This document shows, piece after piece, positions 10,132 through 20,576 of a DNA stretch of 64,000 nucleotides. The notes below the pieces were generated by a model that was given only the letters and a program-made list of their open reading frames with translations, searched no databases and had not been told where the DNA came from. The stretch is from contig CAJSYZ010000006.1 of the NCBI GenBank assembly GCA_910574455.1, forward strand, positions 124,001 through 188,000, in the 5' to 3' direction. The position numbers and the translations under genes are program-made. The DNA comes from Trichaptum fuscoviolaceum (taxonomy: Eukaryota; Basidiomycota; Agaricomycetes; Hymenochaetales; Trichaptaceae). The stretch's first letter is position 1; every line of letters starts with the position of its first letter.

Positions 10132-11730
10132 ATGTCTACCCCTCATCGAGCGCACCCTCCAGCTCTAATTCAAAACAACCACGTCCAAGTCCAAGGCCGA
10201 CCGCGAGCGGACAACTTCACCACCGAGCTTCTCGAGAAGATATTCTTCTACGTCGTCCAGCTTGAGCTTCAAAGCTCTCGCCCCAACCCACGCTCAGGTA
10301 ATGGCGCACAGACACAGCTTTCGCTCGACATGCACCGCGCCGCGCAGGTCAACCGGCACTGGCGGCGCGTCGCGCTCAACCGGCACGGCCTCTGGACGAC
10401 CATCACGGTTTTCGCCCCTGCACACTCACCGCCCAACACCCTCGTGCGCGGCCTCAAGATGGCCATGACCTCCCTCACACGCTCCGGGCCCGTGCTCCCA
10501 CTCGACATCTCCGTCGCGGCCGAGCCGTGCTACCGAGTAGGAAACGCGGGCGCGCACCGTGATGCCGCGATCACGTTGCGCCTGGCTGCTGATGCTACAG
10601 TGCAGATGTACCACTACTTGTGTGTCCTGCTCGCGCCGGCCGTGCGCGTACGGCTGCGCACGCTCCGCCTCGCCTTCGTACTCAACAACCCGAGTGCGCT
10701 CGTGCGCCCCCCGCCTGGCACCCCCGGCACCTGGCCGTGGGTGCTCGGAGGCATGCCCGCGCTCGAGCACCTCAGCCTGACGTACCCGCGCGTCGCAGAC
10801 AACAGAGAGGTAGGGACGGTCGACCTGACGGCGTGCAGTGCGCGTCTCCGAACGTGCGAGCTCACCGGCGCTCTGAAGGTCGGCCTGCGCGATGGATTGG
10901 TGCTGTCCAGCCTGACCGCCCTCCACTTCGACCCCGCTGGCAGCCGCGACAACGCACTCGTCGCTTGCTTCTACAACGTCCTCCGGCGTATGCCAGCACT
11001 AAAGAGCCTCTCGGTAACCATTCGCGAGGAGCTCGACTGGGACCCACGCAACTACGCCCAGCACCCCGGCGCCTTCACGCACATCCACCTCCCACAGCTC
11101 GCACAGCTACGGGTGCTCTACTCCGATGTCATCGAGCTGACGGACCACGAGGCTCCGTACAAGTTCATAGAGGGTCTGCGGTGCGAACAGCTTAAAGAGC
11201 TGCAGGTCCTCTGCTCATATGCCAACACCCCCAACGCGCGCGCCGAGTTCACCTCCCACCCTATCGCAGACCCACTCGGCCCAATTCCGTTCTTGCTCGC
11301 CAACGGCCGTATGCTTGAGCGGTTGGTGATCGGAGATGATGTATTTTACGAGCCCGAGCTCGCACGCGCACTCGTCCACTGCACAAACCTGCGGTATCTC
11401 CACTTCCGCAGTGTGCGGTTCGCTGACAACTCGGAGCTCCTCAAGTGGCTCTATCTCCCGCGCCCGAGCCGCCTAGTTGTGGGCCGGACTGTGTTTGGCG
11501 ATGATGTCCCCCGTCCATGCTGCCCGAACCTCGAGTGTCTCAAGGTCACGAACTGTTGCCTTCCCTTCATTAGAACGGCGGATGTGGTGGATATGATTGT
11601 TGGCATGCGTAGGAGACAGGGATCAAAGCTAGTTTTCTTTGAGTTCGACAACTGCGGTCTTGAGGGATTCGACAGGGATCCGAGGATCAGGGATATTCGA
11701 CGTGGGCTGAGCATGGGACGCGGTCACTGA
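10132..11730 (+). CDS. F-box/LRR-like protein 3
   Basis: A single-exon gene for 532 residues. The open frame extends back to 10006, but the TATAAAG at 10073-10079 and the good context ACCATG at 10132 favour this start. The F-box is at about residues 27-92: FTTELLEKIFFYVV, a long loop, then AAQVNRHWRRVALNRHGLW. LRR-like landmarks are LPLDISV, GTPGTWPWVLGGMPALEHL, GTVDLTACSARLRTCELTG, RRMPALKSLSVTI, CTNLRYLHFRSVRFADNSEL, and a C-terminal VDMIVGMRRRQGSKLVFFEF...GLEGFDRDPRI. Its third codon positions are strikingly G/C-rich compared with the other members, so it has diverged in base use. Likely an SCF adaptor; target unknown. Confidence 0.87.
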   Translation: MSTPHRAHPPALIQNNHVQVQGRPRADNFTTELLEKIFFYVVQLELQSSRPNPRSGNGAQTQLSLDMHRAAQVNRHWRRVALNRHGLWTTITVFAPAHSPPNTLVRGLKMAMTSLTRSGPVLPLDISVAAEPCYRVGNAGAHRDAAITLRLAADATVQMYHYLCVLLAPAVRVRLRTLRLAFVLNNPSALVRPPPGTPGTWPWVLGGMPALEHLSLTYPRVADNREVGTVDLTACSARLRTCELTGALKVGLRDGLVLSSLTALHFDPAGSRDNALVACFYNVLRRMPALKSLSVTIREELDWDPRNYAQHPGAFTHIHLPQLAQLRVLYSDVIELTDHEAPYKFIEGLRCEQLKELQVLCSYANTPNARAEFTSHPIADPLGPIPFLLANGRMLERLVIGDDVFYEPELARALVHCTNLRYLHFRSVRFADNSELLKWLYLPRPSRLVVGRTVFGDDVPRPCCPNLECLKVTNCCLPFIRTADVVDMIVGMRRRQGSKLVFFEFDNCGLEGFDRDPRIRDIRRGLSMGRGH

Positions 11731-12410
11731 ATGGATCAGAGTACTTGAAGTAAAACGTTTGTAGATGGAGGATAGTGTTCCAAACAAAAGGATGACTTTC
11801 GGATTAAACTTCGGAGCTTATGGCATGCTTAGACCGATTATGTGACTTACATATGTCTATGTATACATTATGATTAACTTACACTTGTGTTTTAATCTCC
11901 GGGCATCTTGAATCCTCGGAGATGAAAGGTGCAATACGCCATCATATGCACTATTGAGAGAATTTAATTAGTAAGTCTCCTAAATGTATGTGCGCTCGTT
12001 GTTGGCATGCTTTCAGCTCCTCTCTAAGGCCTGATATCCCGAGCCCTGATCGATGAAGGTAAGAATACCGGTAATGTCAGCTCTCCATTCCTCTCTGAAT
12101 CATGATATTCGTATCGTCTTCCGTACCAGCCCCAGTCTCCCTCCCTCAATCTGAAGTCAAGTCCAACTCTGGACCTCGGTATGCTATAGCCAGCGTATGG
12201 TTAAGCTCGTACAGTATCTTAGGAACTAAGAATGTGCAAACTTCACCGAAAGGTCGTTCGATAATCGATAGTCCCTTTCCCACCTCTGGCATTCGGTTGT
12301 TGATTCACTTGTCGTACCGTACATGTTGGTATTCGTGCTTCAGAAATGGAGTAGATACGAATAGTCGAATGGAACAATAGCAAAAGACAGGATTAAGACC
12401 GAGCCTCTGC
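11731..12410. other. Intergenic, no gene seen
   Basis: A/T-richer flank after the F-box gene; nothing coding is recognised. It ends at the inverted terminal-like repeat at 12411. Confidence 0.5.
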
Positions 12411-12810
12411 CACATCAGGGAAACTTCCTTTTGCTTACGGCGACTGACGCGTCCTGACGCGTCCTGATTTGGCTGGCACCTGTCTGAAGGGTCGCTACTT
12501 CGTCTGAAAATACACTGATTGCCTTATCTCACTGAAATAAGGAGTGTTTCAGGATGCAAGCCGTCTCTCAGTGCATCAGAATGCAAGTCAGGATTTCAGT
12601 GCTCAAGTGTAATACATCAGAGATTGCTAACGGCGGCTGGCGCGTCCTGGAGCTTCCTTAAATGGGTTGAAGCGTTGTCATGCCTGCCTGAAGTGTTGCC
12701 TGGCTGCCTGATGGCCTTAAAACGGCGTTTCAGGACAAAATCAGTGCGTAAGGAGGGAAGCTGTACATCAGGTGGCAAGTCAGACTCAAGTGAGATTTAC
12801 TACTACTACC
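12411..12810 (+). repeat. Left terminal/subterminal repeat region of a large element
   Basis: It begins with CATCAGGGAAACT (12413-12425). The same 13 nt occur inverted at 32986-32998. Following it are short repeated words such as TGAAATAAGG, GTTTCAGGAT, CAGTGCTCAAGTG and a direct repeat of GACGCGTCCT; related words occur on the opposite strand at the right end (32720-32998). This pattern is typical of termini of cut-and-paste elements with subterminal repeats. Target-site duplications could not be recognised. Confidence 0.5.
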
Positions 12811-13053
12811 ACTACTGTACTCAAGTGAACTTGAACCTCTGTTTTGAGATTTCAAGCTACCTTCATCTTCATGACATCTTGAAAGCGACAGCAAACACCA
12901 TTGACAACCTCAGTCTACAATGATCTTCAACGAGAAGCAATTCAATAATAGATACAATCACGATGCTCCTGGCAACTTTTGAAGACAAGAGCATGCACTC
13001 AACAATTTACTCAACAAGATAACACCGTTAGCACTATTCAAACGGGCCTCAGC

Positions 13054-14099
13054 CTACTCAATATCGAGCATTGGGAAGTGATGGATTATTGTATCCGGTA
13101 AGGCCAAGGCATCTTGATTCAAGACGGAAGCAACAGCAAACGTGCTGTGCGCGTCGATTGCCGCATCTAATAGAGCAGATGCAAGTGAGAAGATGGTCAG
13201 CCTGAGTGACAACTTGAAAAGGATAACTTACAATGGACTTGAGCAGCCGACAGCTCAACTTCGGCCCAATTGCTCATCGTGACCAAGACATCTTTTTCGA
13301 TGTTTGTCTGCAGGAGCCTGCCCGCCATCTCCTCCAGCTTTATAAATGGTTGCGGAAACTTGAACCAGAGACGGGGGTTCAGAAGCAGCTGGAGCCAAGT
13401 TGGCGTTCTTGGCCAGAAATCGGGGTAAACGAAGCGCGCCCAATCTGTCAAATCGACACAGGAGGATACGGGAATGTCAAATTTATTCCTGATGCGAGTC
13501 GCATCACCTGCCAATTAGTTCAGTTATGCCGCATAATGAGAGAAGAAATGGGATTGTCGTACCAGCGATTCCTGCTGACACTTTCCATACAGTTTCATCA
13601 CCTAATAATTGTTCCAATCTTGGGGGAAGAGCATTAAGTAGATGAGTCCGGAGGAGGAACACATGTTGCTGAACCGCGAGTTGGATGAGGTCCACGCGAT
13701 ATAGCTCTGGTGAGTTACTCGCCCATTCAATGTCGAGGGCAACGAAGCGTCGTTCCGGGGCATCCGGCAAGGAAGCATAGATGACATCTACGGCATTCTC
13801 CATCGTCGCGGTGGTCAGACATACTTCAGGAACAAGAGGTCCGAGTGTATAACTGCGAAGTTGAAGAAGAGGCGTTGGCGGAACCCCCAGGTAGTCGAGG
13901 AGATGTTGCATCTGTTTGTGAAGCTGGCAAAAAGTCAGTGCAGTGATTTTGAGAGGAAATGGAAAGTAAGCACGATTTTTTGCATCCTAGATATCCTCCT
14001 TTGTGTCCAAGGAAGTCTTCGCGCGATGCGTACTCGAAGCACAGCATGGTCAATCAATAGGAGCATGTGGAGCCCCAACAGAATGTGATAAAAGTTCAT
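13054..14099 (-). CDS. 3'-5' exonuclease, DEDDy type (WRN/RNase D-like)
   Basis: Four exons splice cleanly: 14099-13974, 13923-13563, 13507-13232, 13166-13054 (introns 50, 55 and 65 nt, all GT..AG), giving 291 residues. Family motifs are intact: Exo I FVALDIEW (D106, E108), Exo II region AGDATRIRNKFDIP (D164) with CVDLTDWARFV, and Exo III NWAEVELSAAQVHYAAIDA with the YxxxD pair Y255/D259. Such enzymes trim 3' ends of DNA or RNA with two metal ions. The first exon encodes a hydrophobic start (NFYHILLGLHMLLLIDHAVL); if that exon is not used, translation could begin at the ATG at 13911. It lies inside a transposon-rich block, yet is apparently undamaged. Confidence 0.78.
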
Positions 14100-14544
14100 G
14101 GCGAAGGGTTGAATGGGTGGGTGGGTGGCGGGGAGGGGCGACACCCACTCCGAGTTCACATTTATACAAAGCTCTTGCACGCATTTTTCTGATGCCTTAT
14201 TCTTCTGGGAAAAGAAGAGAGGAATCTATCAGTGCATTATACTATGGCTCGGATAAACCTCAAGCTGAACTGACAGGAGATAAGAAGGATTTCTTCTAGA
14301 TGACTCGATTATGAGGCTTCTTTTCATTTTATGCACAAACAAACAAGAAAGTGAGTCAGGTTAACTCCAAAGAAGTCAGGAAGACATAGCCCACTGCACA
14401 AGAAGCTGTTCCATCAGCTCTAGAAGGCAAAGCCACGAGTAAGCCGTCATACAATCAGTCATCCCTGGATACAACTCGAAACCGGAACCATGCCAATGTG
14501 GGAAATGGGATCAATGCATCCCAATCCGCTATGGAAGAAGTAGT

Positions 14545-15900
14545 TTAAATGAAGGAGCGTTTCTTGTCCTTAGAGCTGGGGGGATTGCGCTGTCGGCCGA
14601 TAATCGACTTATTCTGCATATTGAAACCGAGCGATCTCCGTTTCGGCGGCAATGGTGGTGGCACAGAGGTGTTTGTCGAGGAATAGGACATGACTACTTG
14701 AACGATATCTAAGATGAAGTAATACTTTTTCCCGTTTGATGAATTCGCAATTTGCGTCGTGAGCTGCTTTGCCAACGTCAGGTAGACTGTTTGACGCACC
14801 TCTCATCAATGAGCTCGAGCTCAAGGTTGCGGTACTCGAGGCATCGGACGCAAATACCGACACCGGAATTTCCGAAATCGATCCAGAGGATGGGGTGGGG
14901 TGGGGAGGCTGATCCCATCGAGCTCGCCTTCGCGTTTGGTGATCTCGGGCTTCTTGACGTCCGCGTACAGGAAGAAGTCGCAGAAGAGCGCTTGAGCCTG
15001 CCTAGGGCTTGCGCTTTTGAACTCGATCCAAACATCCATGCCACCGGGGCGCGAGAGCGCGGGGTCGAAATGCTCAAGATGGTTCGTCGCTGCGACGAGA
15101 AGAGGAAGCGGCCAACAGCAGCGGCGACACCATCAAGTGCATTAAGAAGGCCAGAAAGAGAGAGCGTGTTCACGTCGGATAGAGTGTCATATTTCTTGCT
15201 TTTCTTCTTCTTGCCAATTTCTTCATTGTCGTCATCATCGTCATCTTATCCTTGTTGTCGGACAACAAAGAGCTCTTCTTCTTACCACCAGGAACACAGG
15301 TTGAGGACCCGTCGCGCGAAGTTGAGCGAGTGAATGCAGCGTCAAGGTCCTCGAGAAGGACAATTCACGGGGCAGGCACACGGCCCATAAGCGACGACAA
15401 TGTCACATCGTTCATCCAAAAAGCGGAACGTGAGATGGCGAGAATGTCAAGCATGAGCGCGCCAGCAAGGGCATGGATCAACGATGATCTGCCCAAGCCA
15501 GGGACACGATAGAGGAAATTGTCGCGACGAGAGTGGTTACCACGGTCAGCGCACCACTGATTCAGAAAGAGAGGTTAAACTTTCAGTCGATGTGTGGCAC
15601 TTTATGTACATACCTTCTCTGATTGCAAGAAGTCCCTTGTGTCGGCAAGGAGCATCTCTTAAATCCCCGCCATGAGCCATGGAATCAGCGAAATAGATAT
15701 GAATTTGATGGTCGTCTGGTGAGGCAAACTGGAAGCCTTTGAGCTCCTCATCTCCGAATGACTTGTCTCTGAAAGAAGACTTGCCCGGCAAGATGGTGCG
15801 CGCTGTCGTCTCGAACTCGTAAGCGTGCTGGCATTCTAAGCGCTTCAACAACCATAGCATCAGCCAGTCATGTAGTTGTGTTCATCGGGTCATGAGCTAT
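14545..15900 (-). pseudogene. BCS1-like AAA ATPase relic
   Basis: Pieces in order along the minus strand match fungal BCS1-type AAA proteins. HDWLMLWLLKR...YEFETTARTI is the BCS1 N-domain. A P-loop region GLGRSSLIHALAGALMLDI lies near 15480-15508, with arginine where the Walker A lysine is expected. WMNDVTLSSLMGR and the Walker B region IVLLEDLDAAFTRSTSRD (near 15340-15365) follow, then LSLSGLLNALDGVAA (near 15120-15165). An in-frame TGA at 15365-15367 just before Walker B, the altered P-loop and frame changes after 15090 show decay. BCS1 itself translocates the Rieske protein in mitochondria; fungal paralogs are often uncharacterised. The 5' part may have been split by the LTR at 16073. Confidence 0.65.
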
Positions 15901-16072
15901 TGTTGCAATAGCGGATAACTACTAGGGCTACTTACCAGTCCCCACAACAATGAAAGTGTCTCCGGAAGTCTCTAGTTTCCAACCTGACCATGGCTGTCAG
16001 TGGTGGTAGCGGACGACGGAGGGCCTGTGATGCCAGTGTCAGACCCCACGTGGGAAGTCATCATGTCGATGC

Positions 16073-18600
16073 TGTTACGACCTGGGGGGAACCTGGGGGC
16101 CGGGGCGCGTTAGCGGCTTCCGGGGCAAGGCCTGGGAGAGCGCGCGGCAGCGGAGAAGGCGAAGGGGAACCGTTAAGGACGCTACAACGCCAACGGAGTC
16201 GCGCGGGGAGCGGGGCTACGGGGGCGAGACGCAAGGGGGCTCAAGGCGAGGACGGGACGGAGTCAGAGTCGAGGCGGAGAAGCAGAGTCGAAGCGCGGGG
16301 AGACAGAGTCGCGACGCGGGGAAATGCAAAGCGGGATTCTGGCGGGAATCTGGATTCGCGCGGGAATCTGGATTCGTGCGGGAATCTGGATTCGTGCGGG
16401 AATCTGGATTCGTGCGGGGATCGCAGAGCGGGAATCGTTCGGGACTTTGGCGGGAATCGCAGAGCGGGATTCTGGCGGGAATCTCAGAGCGGGATTCTGG
16501 GCAGGACTCAGAGCGGGATTCGCAGAGCGGGATCCGGGACAAGACAGAGACAAGAGAGCCAGAGAGCAGGCGTGCTCAGGACGGGAGCAGAGAGCTCAGG
16601 ATAACCGGGATCTCAAGGCAACACTTCTGTATCAGGAGGAGGTTCCCTAAGGAAGCACTCGACAAGTCAGCATTGTAAAACTACACTAGAGACAAGACAG
16701 AAACACACCTAAGGAAGCACTCGACAAGAGGACAAAAGTGAGTGCTCCTTACGGTGGCGACAGGTATTTATCTACTGGGCAGAATCTACAGGGAATGGGC
16801 ATGCACAAACGCGCAACTAACTAGTTACACAATCTTGCGGGCGAAGGCCGCGCATACAGTGACGTGAATCCGGGATTCGGGATTCGGTGCGGAAACATCT
16901 GGGCAAGATCTAAGGGAACGAGCGTGAAGCATGGTCAAGTGAAACAAGGAGAACTAAAGGAATGTAATTGTGCGCGAGGTATCAAGCTGGCGCACCGGCA
17001 GCGGGGTAACGAGCGTGGGGGGCGGATGTAATGCATACATCGTCTCAGGATAAGTTGCAGGCAACTTCTGGCGTGGATCAGGGTCGCGGGAGATCGACAG
17101 GGACTAACTTTGAAGAAGCCGGTGCTTCGATGTCGTAACGAAACCTAATCGCGAGGCGCGCGCGGGGCAGGGCGACTAAGGACGAGGTTCGAGTCCTTGC
17201 GGACAATGAGATCAATCCCGCACACGGGGTGGCGGGAATGTGGTCTGCGGGCCGGGACAGGACGCTACTAACGAGACTAGTTGGCTGGCACGTGCGTGGC
17301 CAGGCCAATCACCTGGGGCTATCTCAAGACGAGGTTAGCATCGAGGAGCGGGGAAGCTAAGGGGTTTCCCTTGGACGACGGGAAACTCGCGCAATTCGCG
17401 ACGGGATCATGCAGGGAATCTGGTTCGGGTTTCGACCGGGTTTCGAGTTTGGGTTTCGACTGGGAATCGAGTTCGGGTTTCGACCGGGAATCGAGACAGG
17501 GTTCGACCGGGAATCGTAGCGGGAATCTTTCGGGAATCAGAGCGGGGACTTAGCTGGGGTTGCGATGGGAATCGCGGCGAGATCGAAGGCGGGAATCCTG
17601 CGGGGGATTTGCGCTGGGATTCGAGACGGGACGCGAGGCGGGAAACGAGCGGGATTTCGACTGGGATCGTGCGGGGGAAAGGAGCGGGATTCCAACCGGG
17701 AAGCAAGCGGGGTTTCTACCGGGAATGAGCGGGGGAGTCTGGCGAGACTCTAGTCGGGAAACGAGCGGGGGGAGTTTGGCGGGACTCCAACCTGGACGAG
17801 TGGGGGAGTCTTGACGGGACTTCAACCGGGAACGAGCGTGGGTTGCGGGATTGTCAGAGAGGACGCTTGACAGTGTTCGCGGCGAGGCGGGATTCCTGGC
17901 GGGGCAGGCTGTGGACGAACAAGGGCAGGTCGAGAGGCACAGGATGTCGAAGGGGTTAGCTAGGGCACCGTGGCAGGACGAGCGCAGGGCAGGGTTCGTG
18001 ACCGGGCAGGATTGCGGGACAGCAATCCTTGACCGCTGTCGTGTTGGCTTACTCAAGGCCAGACAGAGGTCGGCTTTGGACGCAGTGGATCAATCTCCTA
18101 ACTGCACTTCATGACTGTGGACGCGAGGCCGGGATCTGGTGTCCGGGCATAGTCGAGAACCTACGAGGTCTGGGATAGCTATGGCTATGGCTATGGCTGT
18201 GGCAGGCTATGGCTATGGCTGTGGCTATGGTGAGTGACTTCGGGACTATGGCAAGGTACGGGGTTCGCTGGGGCGGGGAACAGAGCATGACGGGAGCGGG
18301 GAGCGAGCGGGGGATCATCCTAGAGTCGGGGGAACGACGAGGCGGGCTAGGGATGGATCGAGACGCGGGGACGAGGCGGGGGACTGACGAGGAGACGTGG
18401 GCGAGGGCAAGCAGGGGCGAGGAGGTCGTAGCGGGGCGGAACTCTTAGCAGGAGAATGCATGGCGAAGCAGAGGTTCTTCTGGGATCAGAGAGCGGGGGA
18501 TCCTTTCGGGATCTAGCCACGGTCGCGATTTCGGGTTTCAGTATACCGGGTTCTGTTCGGGATTGCCTTAGACATGTTGGGGTCCTGGGGGATCCCGACA
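16073..18600 (+). mobile_element. Solo LTR (2528 bp) of a retrotransposon
   Basis: It starts TGTTACGACC and ends GGGATCCCGACA, has TG..CA termini, and is flanked by the 5-bp direct repeat GATGC (16068-16072 and 18601-18605). No gag or pol frame is present. It shares ends and an internal block with two CCTAAGGAAGCACTCGACA copies (near 16647 and 16709) with the 818-bp LTR at 23869-24686, so both belong to one family. Most of its extra length is degenerate CGGGAATC-rich repeat. Long open frames across it are produced by the repeats and are not genes. Confidence 0.75.
16340..16415 (+). repeat. 18-bp tandem repeat inside the LTR
   Basis: About four near-perfect head-to-tail copies of GCGGGAATCTGGATTCGT; degenerate CGGGAATC-type repeats continue through 16420-16550 and 17400-17850. 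Confidence 0.8.
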
Positions 18601-18699
18601 GATGCTGGGTACTACTAGTAGCAGGAGTGCGATGGCAATGGTGGTGGTGCTGTCTGGCGGTGTTCCAGAATTGCACCATCTTGCGTGCGCTGTAAACGG

Positions 18700-19230
18700 T
18701 GTGAGCTAGGATTCTGTATCAAATGGTATGTAAATAACGTGAAGTAAAAGGATTGAGAAGGAGAATAAACTCACCAGCCTTGAACTCCTGTGCCATGCTC
18801 GTGCAGACCTCTGTCTCCCATTCCGCCCAGATCTGTTACGACATAATTTAGTACAAAGTGCAGGAGAGCAGCGCATGGAAGATGTCATATGTGAGGAGAC
18901 AGCGCCAAGGTTGAAGAAAATGACAAGCCTCAAGGTAGTGCAAGAGGATGAGATGAGAGAGTTTGTGCGCATGGTGGGGGAGTTGAGGAAGGGGCTCAGT
19001 CTGGGAAAAGGCGAGCGGCGATGTCCACGTCGGGCTCTTGCTGACTCGGAGTCGGGAAAACAATACTACCAAGTTGCGTGTCTGTCTTTGAATCAAGGTT
19101 GGTCGCAAAGCCCATTTGATCCAGCTCCTCCGTCGTCTGCCAGAAGGCAATAGCATAAGTCAAGCCGTCCAGTTCCCTCTGACCTAGAACGTCCCGAGAA
19201 TAACAACCGGTCATTCCATTAAAATTATTA
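18700..19230 (-). pseudogene. Unrecognised gene fragment
   Basis: The minus strand has a coding-like frame at 19214-18996 (RELDGLTYAIAFWQTTEEL...) and an apparent GT..AG intron near 18705-18765 (donor GTGAGT after a frame reading WAEWETEVCTSMAQEFKA). No family is recognised and the frame is broken. It may be 5' exons of the BCS1-like relic or a separate gene. Confidence 0.3.
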
Positions 19231-19239
19231 TACCTAATA

Positions 19240-20570
19240 GTTGTCGAGCAGAGCAGTTGTAGTAGTAGCCGGACCGACCTTCGCCCCTCAGGCTTAGTTT
19301 ACTAGTACTAGTAGTTTCCGACTTCAAGCTGACCTCCGAGTCGGAAGAACTTCCGAGTCTGAGCCTGAGACCGAGTCGTGGGACTTCAAGTTCAGCTCAA
19401 AAGTTCAAGTTGCCGAACAGTGACCCGTAACGATGTTCGGTCTTCAGGTTGGTAGACCCGGATTCGAGCCAGTCGTGAATTTATCAAGCAGTAATTAGAG
19501 CATCACTGGTGCCAGTGAGTCCAAGTCCGACTCGGAATAGTTAGTAAACAATTCATATCGTTTTTTATTTACATACAGTCATACAACAACTTGAATACCG
19601 ATGCACAGAAAACACAAGTATAAGGTCGACGAACACAGAACAGGAGACAAACATACAAAGACACAACTTGAATACTAGTGGTATGCACTGGTATGAGGTA
19701 ATACTACGAAAAGAAAACAGTTAGAAATAGTATGAGTACAAGCCTGAGTCCTCACTGGCAGGCTACTTCGTCTGACTCCGAGTCTGCGGTTTAAGTGAAT
19801 TAAAAGGTTCCAATGCTGCTCGTTCCCGCTCAACCTTGTGGTGCTCCTCATTAAACCACGCTTTCCATGTACTCGAGCCCTTGTTAGCCCTAGTTACCTT
19901 AATCTGTGGATGATATTCCGCAAGTTCCGACATCACTGCATCATCCTTTTGTGATTTGAATCCGAAATGAATATCACCGTAACCGGAGGTGCGCATCTCC
20001 GACAATTGTTGCCAAATACAGTGGCTGAGTGGCGTGAGCCTGAGAAGTCTGGCTTCAAGTTCAGATTCAAGTTCCGCATTTAGTAGCCTGACTACCCCAT
20101 GCCCTGCCAGTGGCATCGACGTATCGTGTCTTTGTCTACTATACTCTGTAGTACTGTACTCTAGTAGTACTCAAGGTTGTTCTTTTCAACAGCTTGAAGC
20201 CCTCTCACCTTAAAGTCGAAGTCCCTGCCACCTAAATTTTAGTTCAGAGGCTGCCACTGGCGGTACTCAGGCTGGCGGTGAGTCAACCAGTCTTCTAGTT
20301 CAACTTCATCCGCTGACTGAGATCTTCAAACTTCAAGTTGTAGCCTGAGTAGTACTATCTACTACTACTAGTATACTGGCAACTTGATCTCTAAATTTGA
20401 ACCGAAGTTCAAGATACTACTATTCGGTTCCGACGACTCGGAGTCGGACTCGGAGTTGGTAGGCTCACAGCTACTATACTATTGCACCAGTTTTAACTCC
20501 ATTTTGAAGCTGTTGGAGAAAGCGAAACAACCTCCTATCAGGCTTCAAAGTCACAGTTTTGTTCAAAATA
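19240..20570 (+). repeat. Subterminal-type repeat region (Plavaka-like)
   Basis: Rich in short words such as CACTGGC, GCCTGAG, GAGTCGGAC, AGTAGTACT and CTTCAAGTT in both orientations. The same vocabulary occurs next to the 5' end of the Plavaka gene (27860-28023) and at 29240-29400. It includes a small minus-strand open frame, 19763-20116 (117 residues, ...SGYGDIHFGFKSQKDDAV...), with no recognised family. Confidence 0.5.
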
Positions 20571-20576
20571 TCCAAA

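Noticed and set aside
10262..11403. Several 60-190-residue frames opposite or within the G/C-rich F-box gene
   Set aside because: They are shadows of biased third positions in the real gene; none has family motifs or a promoter.
15990..18120. Long open frames on both strands (up to about 200 residues)
   Set aside because: They are created by the CGGGAATC-type repeats of the LTR; composition is repetitive and frames overlap on all strands.
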